Positions 38,066 to 47,345 of a stretch of DNA of 64,000 nt are shown one piece after another; positions within the stretch are counted from its first letter, which is position 1, and the number at the start of each line of letters is the position of its first letter. The DNA is from Arachidicoccus rhizosphaerae (GTDB taxonomy: Bacteria > Bacteroidota > Bacteroidia > Chitinophagales > Chitinophagaceae): contig NZ_FNQY01000015.1 of assembly GCF_900107765.1 (NCBI RefSeq), forward strand, positions 55,391 through 119,390, in the 5' to 3' direction. A program made the translations under genes and the position numbers. The notes under the pieces were generated by a model. It saw only the letters and a list, made by a program, of their open reading frames with translations, was not told the origin of the DNA and made no database searches.

Positions 38066-40075
38066 ATGACTTTAGAAAACCTGAATGGCATCGCTGCTTT
38101 TATTAAGGCAAGGACTGACTGGTCTCCAAATCCCTCTGTTCAACAGGTGAATGACTTTCCTGCCACTGCCAACAACACAAAAAACCAGGTTTTTCTGGGC
38201 TACCTTCTGTTGATGCTCTTAAGTTTATGCTTTTTTACCAACCAATGTCTCGCCCAGAGCAGTGCGACGCTTCAAAGTCCCGACGGACAAATCAAGATGC
38301 AGTTAACAATCGGCAAGACGCAAAGCAGGCCATCCTTACAATATAATGTTTATTATCAGGCACAGCAACTAGCCTCTGGCAATATCCGTTTCGAGTTAGG
38401 TCATGATCAGGTTTTGGATTTTGGGCCCTCCGTTAAATCCATTCAACAAACGGCGTTTCATAAAAAAGAAAAAAGGACCATTGAAACCAGAGGTAACCAC
38501 AATGAGGCAAAAATCATCAAAAACACCTACCAGTTTCTAATAAAATCAGAAGACGGGTTAACGGATTTCACCTTAGCCGTAAATATGTATAATAACGGCG
38601 TCGCCTACAAATACGCTTTGCCGGCAGACGGCAAAACCCTCACCCGGACTACCAGTCAGGTTACGCTTCCCGCTACTACCACCCTTTGGTGGCAGGGCGA
38701 TGTCCACACGTATGAAGCCAATTACCAGAAAGCCGCCTTTAATCAGCTGGCAGATAGCCTTAATCTTGGCATGCCCCTGACATTACAATACCCGAATGGC
38801 ATATATGCCACCCTATCAGAGTCGAATATCTTTGGCTTTGCAGGTAGTTACCTTACCCATTATAAAGGCGACAATTATTTAAACTACACACTGGCCGGTC
38901 CGGTACATTCAGATAATAAGACCGGACTTTCCAGTGGCTGGGAACTGATTACTGTAGCCAGAGACCTGAATGGTCTTGTAAATAATGATATCCTTAGAGA
39001 CGTAAGTGCAGATCCTGACAAGCAACTATATCCCAAAGGCCTACATACTGACTGGATTCAACCGGGAAAATCCATCTGGACCTGGATGAGTAATAAAAGA
39101 GCCGTTACTCCGGAAAATATTCAGCGTTTCACTGATTATGCCGCCAGCCTCCAGATTCCATATAATCTGGTAGATGACGGATGGGTTAAATGGCAGGCAC
39201 CGGGCAAGGATCACTGGCAGATATTAAAAGAACAGATTGACTACGCAACAAATAAAGGTGTTGGGATCTGGGTCTGGCAGGCCTACCCCCCGCATAATGG
39301 CACTCCGGGTTTAAAGGATACGGCTTACCTACGGAGCTTCCTTGAAAAATGTGCCGCTCTAGGCGTAAAAGGCTTAAAAATAGATTTTATCAATGCAGAG
39401 ACTCAGGAAAAAATAGACTTTTACAGAAGGGCAGCCAGCCTAGCGGCATACTACCATCTGATGGTGGATTTTCATGGAGCCAATAAAGGTACCGGCATGG
39501 AGTACACCTACCCCAATTTACTCAGTCAGGAAGGAGTCCGGGGACTGGAGCAAAAAGACAATCAACACTGGCCAGTACTCAATACGACTCTTCCCTTTAC
39601 CAGGTACCTTGCCGGCCCTGCTGATTACACGCCGGTTAGTTTTGCGGATTACGCATCTTCCACCACTTTGGCCCATCAGGTTTCGACGGCTGCTATTTTC
39701 ACTTCTCCGTTTTTATGCCTGGGCGCAGACCCACAGGATTTAAGCCAGAGCATCGCTCTGCCTTTTATCCAGCAGCTTCCGGTAACCTGGGACGAAACCC
39801 TTGTTTTACCCCAGAGTAAAATCGGAGAAATCGCCGTCTTTGCCAGAAAAAAAGGAAAAACCTGGTACCTGGCCATTCTAAATGGACCTGATGCCAAAAA
39901 CATTACCATCAACTTATCCTTCCTGGGCAAAGGTAAATACAAGCTTACGGCGCTCCAGGATCAGACCAATGCCCGCAATACGAAAATTATCACTCAGGAT
40001 CAGATCACAAAAAATACCGCCGTCCAACTGGACCTTCAGGCAGGCGGAGGCTATTTAGGCGTATTTCAGCCTTAA
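38066..40075 (+). CDS. GH97 family glycoside hydrolase, probably retaining alpha-galactosidase type
   Basis: About 669 residues. The ATG at 38066 (MTLENLNG) is preferred over a TTG at 38060. An unusually long 42-residue N-terminal tail precedes the signal core (VFLGYLLLMLLSLCFFTNQCLAQ). The GH97 N-terminal beta-sandwich (LQSPDGQIKMQL … MYNNGVAYKYALP) is followed by the barrel: LHTDWIQPGKSIWTWM, YNLVDDGWVKW, GVGIWVWQAYPP, KGLKIDFINAE, VDFHGANKGTGMEYTYPNLLSQEGVRGLE. Asp442 (numbered from the TTG) in GLKIDF matches the clan GH-D nucleophile position of retaining GH97 enzymes; inverting SusB-type alpha-glucosidases lack it. It probably acts on alpha-galactosides in the periplasm. It is not adjacent to SusC/D genes. 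Confidence 0.9.
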   Translation: MTLENLNGIAAFIKARTDWSPNPSVQQVNDFPATANNTKNQVFLGYLLLMLLSLCFFTNQCLAQSSATLQSPDGQIKMQLTIGKTQSRPSLQYNVYYQAQQLASGNIRFELGHDQVLDFGPSVKSIQQTAFHKKEKRTIETRGNHNEAKIIKNTYQFLIKSEDGLTDFTLAVNMYNNGVAYKYALPADGKTLTRTTSQVTLPATTTLWWQGDVHTYEANYQKAAFNQLADSLNLGMPLTLQYPNGIYATLSESNIFGFAGSYLTHYKGDNYLNYTLAGPVHSDNKTGLSSGWELITVARDLNGLVNNDILRDVSADPDKQLYPKGLHTDWIQPGKSIWTWMSNKRAVTPENIQRFTDYAASLQIPYNLVDDGWVKWQAPGKDHWQILKEQIDYATNKGVGIWVWQAYPPHNGTPGLKDTAYLRSFLEKCAALGVKGLKIDFINAETQEKIDFYRRAASLAAYYHLMVDFHGANKGTGMEYTYPNLLSQEGVRGLEQKDNQHWPVLNTTLPFTRYLAGPADYTPVSFADYASSTTLAHQVSTAAIFTSPFLCLGADPQDLSQSIALPFIQQLPVTWDETLVLPQSKIGEIAVFARKKGKTWYLAILNGPDAKNITINLSFLGKGKYKLTALQDQTNARNTKIITQDQITKNTAVQLDLQAGGGYLGVFQP

Positions 40076-40291
40076 AGCAGAAGGATATGCATTAGGAAAC
40101 TTATAAGTTATCTGATGAGACTATTTTTTTGCATTCACCTGAAAATCCATTACTTTACATGACCGGTTTTCCCTGTGTATTTAAAAGCGCAAGGGAGTTC
40201 CGGTCATCTTTCTAATACCCTTATCCCGCATCTGTTATATAAACAGGCACAATTAATTACTTACGCAGCAAAAAACACAGATTACGATACT

Positions 40292-42814
40292 ATGCAAGCG
40301 AACAAAAAAGACCTCTCAAATACTAAAGCCAGGGATAATAACCAACAAGATAGTATGGATAGTAGCAGCAATAGAAACGCCTCCTCCTATAACAGACGCA
40401 GCTTTTTAAAAGACGCCGCTATTCTTTCTGGCGCTGCGGGCCTAAGTAGTGTGCTGCCTTTTTCCATTCAAAAGGCATTTGCGATTAATGCAGATCCAGG
40501 CACAACCTTTATGGACGCCGAGCATATCATACTGCTTATGCAGGAGAACCGTTCCTTTGACCATATGTTCGGCACCCTGCAGGGCGTGCGCGGCTTTAAT
40601 GACCCCAGAGCTAAAAGACTGCCTTCAGCAGACAAGGTCTGGATACAGAAAGATAAAGAAGGTAAGGCTATTTGTCCATTCCATATCGACATAGAAAAAA
40701 CGAAGGTCACCTGGCAGGGCGGACTGCCGCACAGCTGGGATGACCAGTCTCTTGCCAGAAATGGCGGCAAACACGACCACTGGATCATCCAGAAAACACC
40801 GATGACCATGGGCCATTATAATAGACAAGACGTTCCTTTCTATTATCAACTGGCGGACTGTTTTACCATCTGTGATCAGAACTTCTGTTCCTCTCTCACA
40901 GGCACAACCCCTAACCGGCTTTTTTACTGGACAGGTAATATCCGGCCAGACAAAAGCTGGGGCTCCGTAGCTGCGGTTGGTAATGAGTTTGCCGAGTCCC
41001 GGGATAACGCCTATGTGGACTGGATGACTTTTCCAGAAGTGCTGGAAGATGCGGGTGTCTCCTGGAGGATTTACCAAAATGAGCTCTGGACACCGCACTT
41101 GCAACCTGATAATAAAGACTACTGGCTGGGCAATTACGGGGACAACTCCATTGAGTATGTCAAAAGGCATCAGGTTAAGCTGTCTGCCTATTTTAGAAAA
41201 AACGGTGACCATACTGCAAATCCCGCCCTTAGTCCCTCAGAAGTGCACCGCAAATATGACCAACTCAGCCAAAAACAAAAGAACCTGATAGACAATGCCT
41301 TTACTACAAATATAGATGACAGGGATGAATATCTTAAGCTGGCTCCACTCTCCTATACCGATGACCAGGGTAAAAACTGGACAGTTGAACTTCCAAAAGC
41401 AGATATTTTTAAAAAGTTCAGGGCTGACGTAGACCAGGGTAGTCTGCCAACTGTGTCCTGGCTGGTCGCCCCGCAGGCCTTTTGCGACCATACCAGCTCG
41501 CCTTTATATGGCACATGGTACGTATCAGAAGTGCTGGATATTTTAACCAAAAACCCGGAGACCTGGAAAAAGACCATTTTAATTATCAACTACGACGAAA
41601 ACGACGGCTATTTTGACCATATACCCCCGTTTGTAGTACCCAGGCCAGGTGACCAGGATGCAGGCAAGGTCTCCGAAGGCATTGACACACATAGTGATTA
41701 TCATAAAACAGATGATCGCCCTATTGGGCTTGGTTACCGGGTACCTATGATCGTGGCCTCACCCTGGTCTAAAGGGGGCTATGTCAACTCCCAGCTGAGT
41801 GACCATACTTCTGTCTTACAATTTCTGGAGCACTTTCTCACCAAAAAGACCGGTAAAGCCATTGAGTGCCCTGGCATTAGCAGCTGGCGCCGGGTTATTT
41901 CCAGCGACCTTACCTCAATATTCAGACCTTATAACGGCGAGCAGTTCCCGCTGCCGGCATTTTTAAACAGAGACCAGTCAGTTATCCGGATCAGAAAGGC
42001 GAAGGATAAGCCCAAACAGTTAACACCCAGTCCGCTTACCGGTCAGCAAATCCAACTCATTAACAATAACCCCAGTTTTGCAACAGCGGTAAAAGACATG
42101 ATGTCCAGCCAGGAAAAAGGGACCAGGCCGGCCTGCGCGCTTCCTTACCAGCTGTCAGTAGGCAGCAAGCTAGATAAAACACATAAAAAACTTCAGTTAA
42201 TATTCAGCTCATACGCAGCCATAGCTCACACGCAAGACGAAAGTTCAAAAAAAGGCGCCCCTTTTAATATGTACACCGGCAAAACCTTTCAGGGCGAACT
42301 GGGCAAAACATGGTTTTACACTGTATCTAAAGACAGCAAATTAACGGATGAGATTGACCTGACAGGTTTTGTTCAAGCAGACAACAGCCAGGCAAGTGTC
42401 CATCTCCATAGCGATAATCTTGAGTACGATCTGCATATAGACGGCCCTAACGGCTTTTATAGAGGTCTTACCGGTAGTTTGCAGGACCCGGAGCTGGATA
42501 TCAATTGGCTAGCGCCTGATCAAGTACAAAAAAGTACAGCTAAAAACAGGGAAGTCGTCCTGGCATTTAAAAACAGAGAGCACAAAGCACTTGAAATTGT
42601 CCTGACAGATAACTTATATGGGATGGGGACTAAAACAATAACTATCCTGGCTAGTCAGCATAAAACTTTACATATCCCGCTAGATAAACAATACGGCTGG
42701 TATGACTTTACCATACGCGTAAAAGGCTACGCTCCATGCCAAAGACAGTACGCCGGACATATTGAAAACGGGGAGTCCTCCAGAACGGATCCTTTTATGG
42801 GAATGGAAGTGTAG
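40292..42814 (+). CDS. Phosphocholine-specific phospholipase C, Tat-exported
   Basis: 840 residues from the ATG at 40292 (MQANKKDLSNTK). The frame is open further upstream from a GTG at 40175, but that tail has no support. The Tat signal has the twin-arginine NRRSFLKDAAILSGAAGLSSVLPF. The catalytic domain of the phospholipase C/acid phosphatase superfamily begins with HIILLMQENRSFDHMFGTLQGVRGFNDP; further motifs are NFCSSLTGTTPNRLFYWTG, SWLVAPQAFCDHTSSPLYG, INYDENDGYFDHIPPFVVP and GYRVPMIVASPWSKGGYVNSQLSDHTSVLQFLE. Two C-terminal beta-domains (about residues 620-830) match bacterial PLC C-terminal domains. It hydrolyses phosphatidylcholine or sphingomyelin outside the cytoplasm, possibly for phosphate supply. 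The gene stands alone, following GH97 by 216 bases. Confidence 0.92.
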   Translation: MQANKKDLSNTKARDNNQQDSMDSSSNRNASSYNRRSFLKDAAILSGAAGLSSVLPFSIQKAFAINADPGTTFMDAEHIILLMQENRSFDHMFGTLQGVRGFNDPRAKRLPSADKVWIQKDKEGKAICPFHIDIEKTKVTWQGGLPHSWDDQSLARNGGKHDHWIIQKTPMTMGHYNRQDVPFYYQLADCFTICDQNFCSSLTGTTPNRLFYWTGNIRPDKSWGSVAAVGNEFAESRDNAYVDWMTFPEVLEDAGVSWRIYQNELWTPHLQPDNKDYWLGNYGDNSIEYVKRHQVKLSAYFRKNGDHTANPALSPSEVHRKYDQLSQKQKNLIDNAFTTNIDDRDEYLKLAPLSYTDDQGKNWTVELPKADIFKKFRADVDQGSLPTVSWLVAPQAFCDHTSSPLYGTWYVSEVLDILTKNPETWKKTILIINYDENDGYFDHIPPFVVPRPGDQDAGKVSEGIDTHSDYHKTDDRPIGLGYRVPMIVASPWSKGGYVNSQLSDHTSVLQFLEHFLTKKTGKAIECPGISSWRRVISSDLTSIFRPYNGEQFPLPAFLNRDQSVIRIRKAKDKPKQLTPSPLTGQQIQLINNNPSFATAVKDMMSSQEKGTRPACALPYQLSVGSKLDKTHKKLQLIFSSYAAIAHTQDESSKKGAPFNMYTGKTFQGELGKTWFYTVSKDSKLTDEIDLTGFVQADNSQASVHLHSDNLEYDLHIDGPNGFYRGLTGSLQDPELDINWLAPDQVQKSTAKNREVVLAFKNREHKALEIVLTDNLYGMGTKTITILASQHKTLHIPLDKQYGWYDFTIRVKGYAPCQRQYAGHIENGESSRTDPFMGMEV

Positions 42815-43267
42815 TCACTTTTTACGACTTGAACTGTGAACATTCAATTAATGAAACTACTATTACAATTAGTGACATCCAAAATACCATTATGAACTAA
42901 AATCATTGAAATTGAAAGACCAAAGACATTCTGCCATGACATCATTAATTGAGACGAACAAATCACACAGTTTGATTGATGTTTTTAAAATAATCCAGCT
43001 ATCAATTATCAGATATGCACCCAAATTACACAACAATAAGAAAAAAAATTATATCTAGCGCAAATATTACTGTAAACGACATTAAACAAATGAGTAAACT
43101 GTCTTTGAGGTAGAACGGGAAGTACTTATGTCTCAGCAAAACGAACAACAAGCACTGTCATTCGTAATCCCTAAAATCTACGCACAAGTTTATATTGCCT
43201 GCCTGCAATTGTATATATAACAGTAAATTAGCCGTAATCAAGGGCCCCAACTTTACATCATCCTCTT
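42815..43267. other. Intergenic region, nothing recognised
   Basis: 450 AT-rich bases between the convergent phospholipase C (+) and TlpA-like (-) genes. I see no coding frame and no strong terminator hairpin. Confidence 0.5.
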
Positions 43268-45700
43268 CTACAATAATCCTTCTATTTTTGCCTTAATATC
43301 CTGGCCAAAAAACGCATAATGTGGGTCTATAACTTTACTATCTTTATCCACCAGCACTACATGTGGAATCCCTGTAACATTAAACTTCGTACATAAGTAA
43401 TTCCACTGATCCTCATTGAGTCTATAATGCTCCCCTTTAATATCCCGAATAAAGTTTTTCCAGGTTCCTAACGGTGAACTCTCATTGGTGAGATAGATAA
43501 ATTTAACAGGCTTTCGTGAAAACGTCTCCTTAAGGGGTTTTATTTCTTCGATTGCCTGACGGCAAGGACTACACCAGGTAGCCCAAAAATCAATATAGAG
43601 CAAGTTCCCCTTGTAAGCACTTACAATGCTGTCAAAAATCTGATCCGCCTTTATATCTTCACTGTTTCTGACATAAAAGCCTGTGTTATTTTTACTGCGG
43701 GCAATTTTATCCAGTACCTGGTTATTGATGACCGCCATCTGACTTTTTAAAATCGGACTCTTAATCTCCATCTGCATGCGCCTTAGTTTCCCGGAATCTA
43801 CTGGCGTTAATTGTGACCAGACTCGGCTGGCATAATCCTCCACATACATAATCTCATTTGCTACACCGTGGGCTATACCATAGGTCTGCATAATACTGTC
43901 TCTACTATGCGCATCCCACCCCATATTGCACTCCCAGGCATAACGGCTCAAAAATTCTTTGGCTTTTTTACCATTTACTAACCGTTGAGCAGAATCCACT
44001 ACCTGTCCGTCTTTCTGCCTGTAATTAATCACACTCATTTCATCAGGGGAGAACTGCACGCCTTTAGCAGCTAGCGCCTGATACATCTTATCTATTGTTA
44101 AAACAGAGGTCTTTGCAAACCAGGGAGACCTGAATTTCAGATAATTAATAAATATGAAACCAAAGGAATATTGCAAGATATCCGGATTATCCATCAGATC
44201 AGCCGTCAAAAAGTCATAATATTCAACTGGTATATTGGCTGGCGGCACTTTAGCCGTATCCGGCAGATGCTTGTTGGCTCTATAATTTTGTTCATATTGC
44301 ATTTCATAAAAAAGTAATATGGTGGCAATATCATACTTAATCATCAGTTTTTTCTGCTCATAGGCCTTTGCAGATATTTCCCCTGTCCTGTATACAGAAT
44401 CCAAGCGCGCATTTAAAAGGCCTTTTTGACTAAGCACGTCGCATTTTATTTCTAATGCATCCTTAATGCCTACTTGTTTGGAAACAAGATCCCAGTCCAC
44501 CTTATTATTTTTATCCAGTAACTTCATGTCATTATTAAGTTCCGCCAGTGGTCCTAAATAAGCAGGCTCCCCTAGTCCAAGTACCATAACCAAAGTCTTC
44601 CCGGGCTCCAGATACAAATAACCATTGCAATACATTGAGCTAACCATTGGTTGAATAGGACCATACACAGGGAACTTTACTTCAAATATTCCATCTGGCT
44701 GCACTTCTGCCAGATAATTTACCTGCATACCCAATATTGGATCGCTTACAGTAAAATGTAAAGTCTTTTTTCCCTGACCAGTACGCTTATAGCCTATAAT
44801 ATAACCCTTAATGGCACTGGTATCTGTCTTAAACTGCTGTCCATGATAGCCCGCCGTAGCTACCACCCTGTGGCAAAGACTCAAATCCTGTACATATACA
44901 ACACGCTTTTCAAGACCCGGTTTACTGGCCCCGATTCGCAGGGTCCCTTCTTTTAAGCGGTAATATAAAACTTGTACCTGGCCATTATTCACAACACTAA
45001 GCACACCCTCTTTGGCATTACCGCCAGTAATTGAATCAATTTGACCGTCCGCACTAATCACAACATCAGGCCGGATAATATAGGCTAAATCCCCCGTCGC
45101 TTTATTATACCAGCGCCCGATCAGCTCCTTGGCCATGGGTCTCCCCTGCCAGAGATAATCTATCCCATATACCTGTTTACCATCCGGCAAATCCTCCCCA
45201 AAATGCAGTTTTAAGCCGTTATTATTAATAGTTTTGTTAGGTAACTTGAGCGGAAAATTAAGCGTGTATTGCAAGACGCCAGAAGCTGGCATATGATTCT
45301 TATTGCCGATTTCAACTCCAGCAGTTGAACTGACAAAATATTTGCCAGTATCTGCTCCCTTGATACTGCCTGCATCCTCAAAACTGACATACGACTCTTT
45401 AGGTATATTGAGCCGGTGCCCGGGGATATATTTAGCCGTAATTTTAAGGCTGGTTACGCTACCCGTCAGGATAACGGCATCTATATGCAGCGCTACATCA
45501 CTACTGATGACATCTACCACTGGATTTTTAAAAACCACCGCCTTAACAGGTTGAGCTAATAGCGATATATGTCCTAACTGACTTCCTAAAAACAGGCAGA
45601 CAAACATAAGCAGCCTGACACCTGGTCTTAGCTTTGACGCATGCGGCCTGTACATCCCACTCATCCGGGTACGATTTCCAGTCTCAGAAAATAATCCCAT
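43268..45700 (-). CDS. TlpA-like protein with C-terminal thioredoxin domain
   Basis: An 810-residue exported protein. After a 26-residue basic tail, the signal core VRLLMFVCLFLGSQLGHISLLAQ leads into a long region of unknown fold (residues about 50-670). Its middle part (about 330-400, LHFTVSDPILGMQVNYLAEVQPDGIFEVKFPVYGP) resembles the DUF4369-type beta-domain that often precedes thioredoxin folds in Bacteroidota. The C-terminal domain (about 690-810) is TlpA/AhpC-TSA-like: LLYIDFWATWCSPCRQAIEEI has the redox CSPC motif at 710-713, and NVTGIPHVVLVD the cis-Pro. It probably reduces or isomerises disulfides in the periplasm. Its length is well above simple TlpA proteins. No neighbour suggests a specific client. 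Confidence 0.83.
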   Translation of the reverse strand: MGLFSETGNRTRMSGMYRPHASKLRPGVRLLMFVCLFLGSQLGHISLLAQPVKAVVFKNPVVDVISSDVALHIDAVILTGSVTSLKITAKYIPGHRLNIPKESYVSFEDAGSIKGADTGKYFVSSTAGVEIGNKNHMPASGVLQYTLNFPLKLPNKTINNNGLKLHFGEDLPDGKQVYGIDYLWQGRPMAKELIGRWYNKATGDLAYIIRPDVVISADGQIDSITGGNAKEGVLSVVNNGQVQVLYYRLKEGTLRIGASKPGLEKRVVYVQDLSLCHRVVATAGYHGQQFKTDTSAIKGYIIGYKRTGQGKKTLHFTVSDPILGMQVNYLAEVQPDGIFEVKFPVYGPIQPMVSSMYCNGYLYLEPGKTLVMVLGLGEPAYLGPLAELNNDMKLLDKNNKVDWDLVSKQVGIKDALEIKCDVLSQKGLLNARLDSVYRTGEISAKAYEQKKLMIKYDIATILLFYEMQYEQNYRANKHLPDTAKVPPANIPVEYYDFLTADLMDNPDILQYSFGFIFINYLKFRSPWFAKTSVLTIDKMYQALAAKGVQFSPDEMSVINYRQKDGQVVDSAQRLVNGKKAKEFLSRYAWECNMGWDAHSRDSIMQTYGIAHGVANEIMYVEDYASRVWSQLTPVDSGKLRRMQMEIKSPILKSQMAVINNQVLDKIARSKNNTGFYVRNSEDIKADQIFDSIVSAYKGNLLYIDFWATWCSPCRQAIEEIKPLKETFSRKPVKFIYLTNESSPLGTWKNFIRDIKGEHYRLNEDQWNYLCTKFNVTGIPHVVLVDKDSKVIDPHYAFFGQDIKAKIEGLL

Positions 45701-46248
45701 GCTTTATTTATACTTGGTTTCTACAGTTGATGGTCTGGAGGCTTCCCCCAATGAAGTCTCAGGCGACACATTTAAAATATCTTCTCACAATACCTGCTCT
45801 CCATGCCTTCGCAAATTGTGCCCCACCTCTGCCTCCGGTAATACAACTCCGTGCACAACCCGGTTAATCACTCAGTTCCACACGCTGGTGTAAAGCGATT
45901 TCTTTGACACTTGACCTGCTTCAGGTAACCAAATATAAGATTATTCAATGGCTTTTGGAACAAAAGCAAAAAAATACCTGCTAAAATGCCCCCTCAATCT
46001 CTTTAATAATGCACGCTCCAACTGTTTTCAACAAAAAATCCCTGCAGTTTTGGCCTGATGGCCTACGCTGCAGGGGTAGTACATGAGAAAACCTTAAAGC
46101 CAAATCTTCAAAGGTCAAGATTATTCTGAAAATACAGAACTATTCCTATGGCAAGTACCCGAAGCTTTGAAAAAATGATGACACATCATGATTAAACAAA
46201 ATCCCTGTCATTTAAATAAGGCAATACAAATACGGTTGTTACGGTCAA
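45701..46248. other. Intergenic region with minus-strand terminator
   Basis: 550 bases between the DUF4198 gene (upstream on the minus strand) and the TlpA-like gene. It holds the terminator at 46032-46075 and the TlpA-like promoter. Short open frames near 45700-45890 on the plus strand look fortuitous. Confidence 0.5.
46032..46075 (-). terminator. Rho-independent terminator after the DUF4198 gene
   Basis: Outer stem CCCTGCAG (46040-46047) / CTGCAGGG (46068-46075), with an inner GGCC-TGAT-GGCC hairpin and an A-tract on the left (U-tract on the minus strand). Confidence 0.75.
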
Positions 46249-46953
46249 CTATTTTACATCCAGTACATAAGTATGACAGTGGTAATTGACGCTGTATTCT
46301 TTACCGTTAAATGTGCCCTTGTTTTTATCGGTCACGGTAGTCTCTACCAGGTATTTACCTGGCCAAATCGGTGTAAAGCTGGCAGCGGCCTCTTTATCCA
46401 GATACAGTTTTTTAGTCCAGGTATTGGGGCTGATAACGGTAATTTCCTTTTCACCGGCCAGATCCTGATCAATTAAAACAGATAAATCTATGGGCTGACC
46501 GCTCTGATAGCCAGCGGTAGCAGGCCGCACAGCGATGGGCAGGCTTTGCTTGCCAAAACTCCGCTGATCACCGACCTGCACATGTGCAGTCGCCATATAA
46601 TCCAGTTTATAGCCAAAGTAAATTTCACGGGAGACTTTATGCAGGGCTATCTGATAGAGGCCATCTGAGCCAGGCGTAAAATGGGCTAAAAAATGATCTT
46701 CATTAGGCTTAAAAGGCAAAATCGTCTTTTTACCGTCCGGATGGGTCAGTTCTAGTTCAAATTGACTCAGATCTGCAAACCAATCGCTGGCTTTACTGAT
46801 CTCATCGGTACCAAACTCTCCAAAATAGACTTTTACGTCTTGAGCCACTCCCTTTTTGCCCATGTGCGAAGTCTCTATCCAGATGGCATGGGCAAAGCTT
46901 AGCGTCAGCCCCAGCACAAATATACTTAATACGGTAAGGATAACTTTTTTCAT
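46249..46953 (-). CDS. DUF4198 domain periplasmic protein
   Basis: A 234-residue exported protein; the signal peptide MKKVILTVLSIFVLGLTLSFAHA ends at AHA, followed by IWIETS. The body is a DUF4198-type beta-sandwich: QDVKVYFGEFGTDE, FELELTHPDGKKTILPFKPNEDHFLAHFTPGSDGLYQIALHK, and a C-terminal part KEITVISPNTWTKKLYLDKEAAASFTPIWPGKYLVETTVTDK … YHCHTYVLDVK. DUF4198 proteins are often found with TonB receptors or metal-uptake genes and have been proposed as periplasmic metal or cofactor carriers. Here there is no such neighbour. The His/Cys pair in YHCHTYV near the C-terminus could bind metal (inference). It is a single-gene unit ending at its own terminator. Confidence 0.82.
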   Translation of the reverse strand: MKKVILTVLSIFVLGLTLSFAHAIWIETSHMGKKGVAQDVKVYFGEFGTDEISKASDWFADLSQFELELTHPDGKKTILPFKPNEDHFLAHFTPGSDGLYQIALHKVSREIYFGYKLDYMATAHVQVGDQRSFGKQSLPIAVRPATAGYQSGQPIDLSVLIDQDLAGEKEITVISPNTWTKKLYLDKEAAASFTPIWPGKYLVETTVTDKNKGTFNGKEYSVNYHCHTYVLDVK

Positions 46954-47345
46954 GATCCTGCTCTTTATTGTTTTATTATTTAATAATGGTTTTAGGTGTT
47001 TTAATCAATAGTAGCGCAAAATTAAGCCTGGCTTGCCTGGTTTATTTATCAGTTCGGGAAAACATACAACGCTTTTGGGAAATTCTCTAAATCAGTACAA
47101 CCGGTCGCAGCACTTACCAATTTAACAGTACCAGCTATCTGTTTCCAGCATTTTTATTGTAATTTGCAGACAAGCATGTAAAAAGATACAAAACCTTTTG
47201 TAACAGGAATACCGCCACGAGGTTATATGATGAAGGAAGAACAATATGCGGAGGCATAAGCATGACAGTTGCGCTCAGCTTACCAGCGTTTAATTCTCCA
47301 AAAAAGAGTTCCAACCGGGCACCATTCCCCTAAAATTAACCAGCA
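46954..47345. other. Divergent promoter region, DUF4198 / aldehyde dehydrogenase
   Basis: 390 bases between two divergent genes. No open frame or repeat of note. Promoters not resolved. Confidence 0.45.

Noticed and set aside
40175..40291. GTG start giving a 39-residue longer phospholipase C
   Set aside because: The extra part looks non-coding and the ATG at 40292 leads directly to a normal Tat signal region.
40625..41212. 195-codon open frame on the minus strand
   Set aside because: Shadow within the phospholipase C gene; no recognisable motifs, while the plus-strand frame carries the catalytic motifs.
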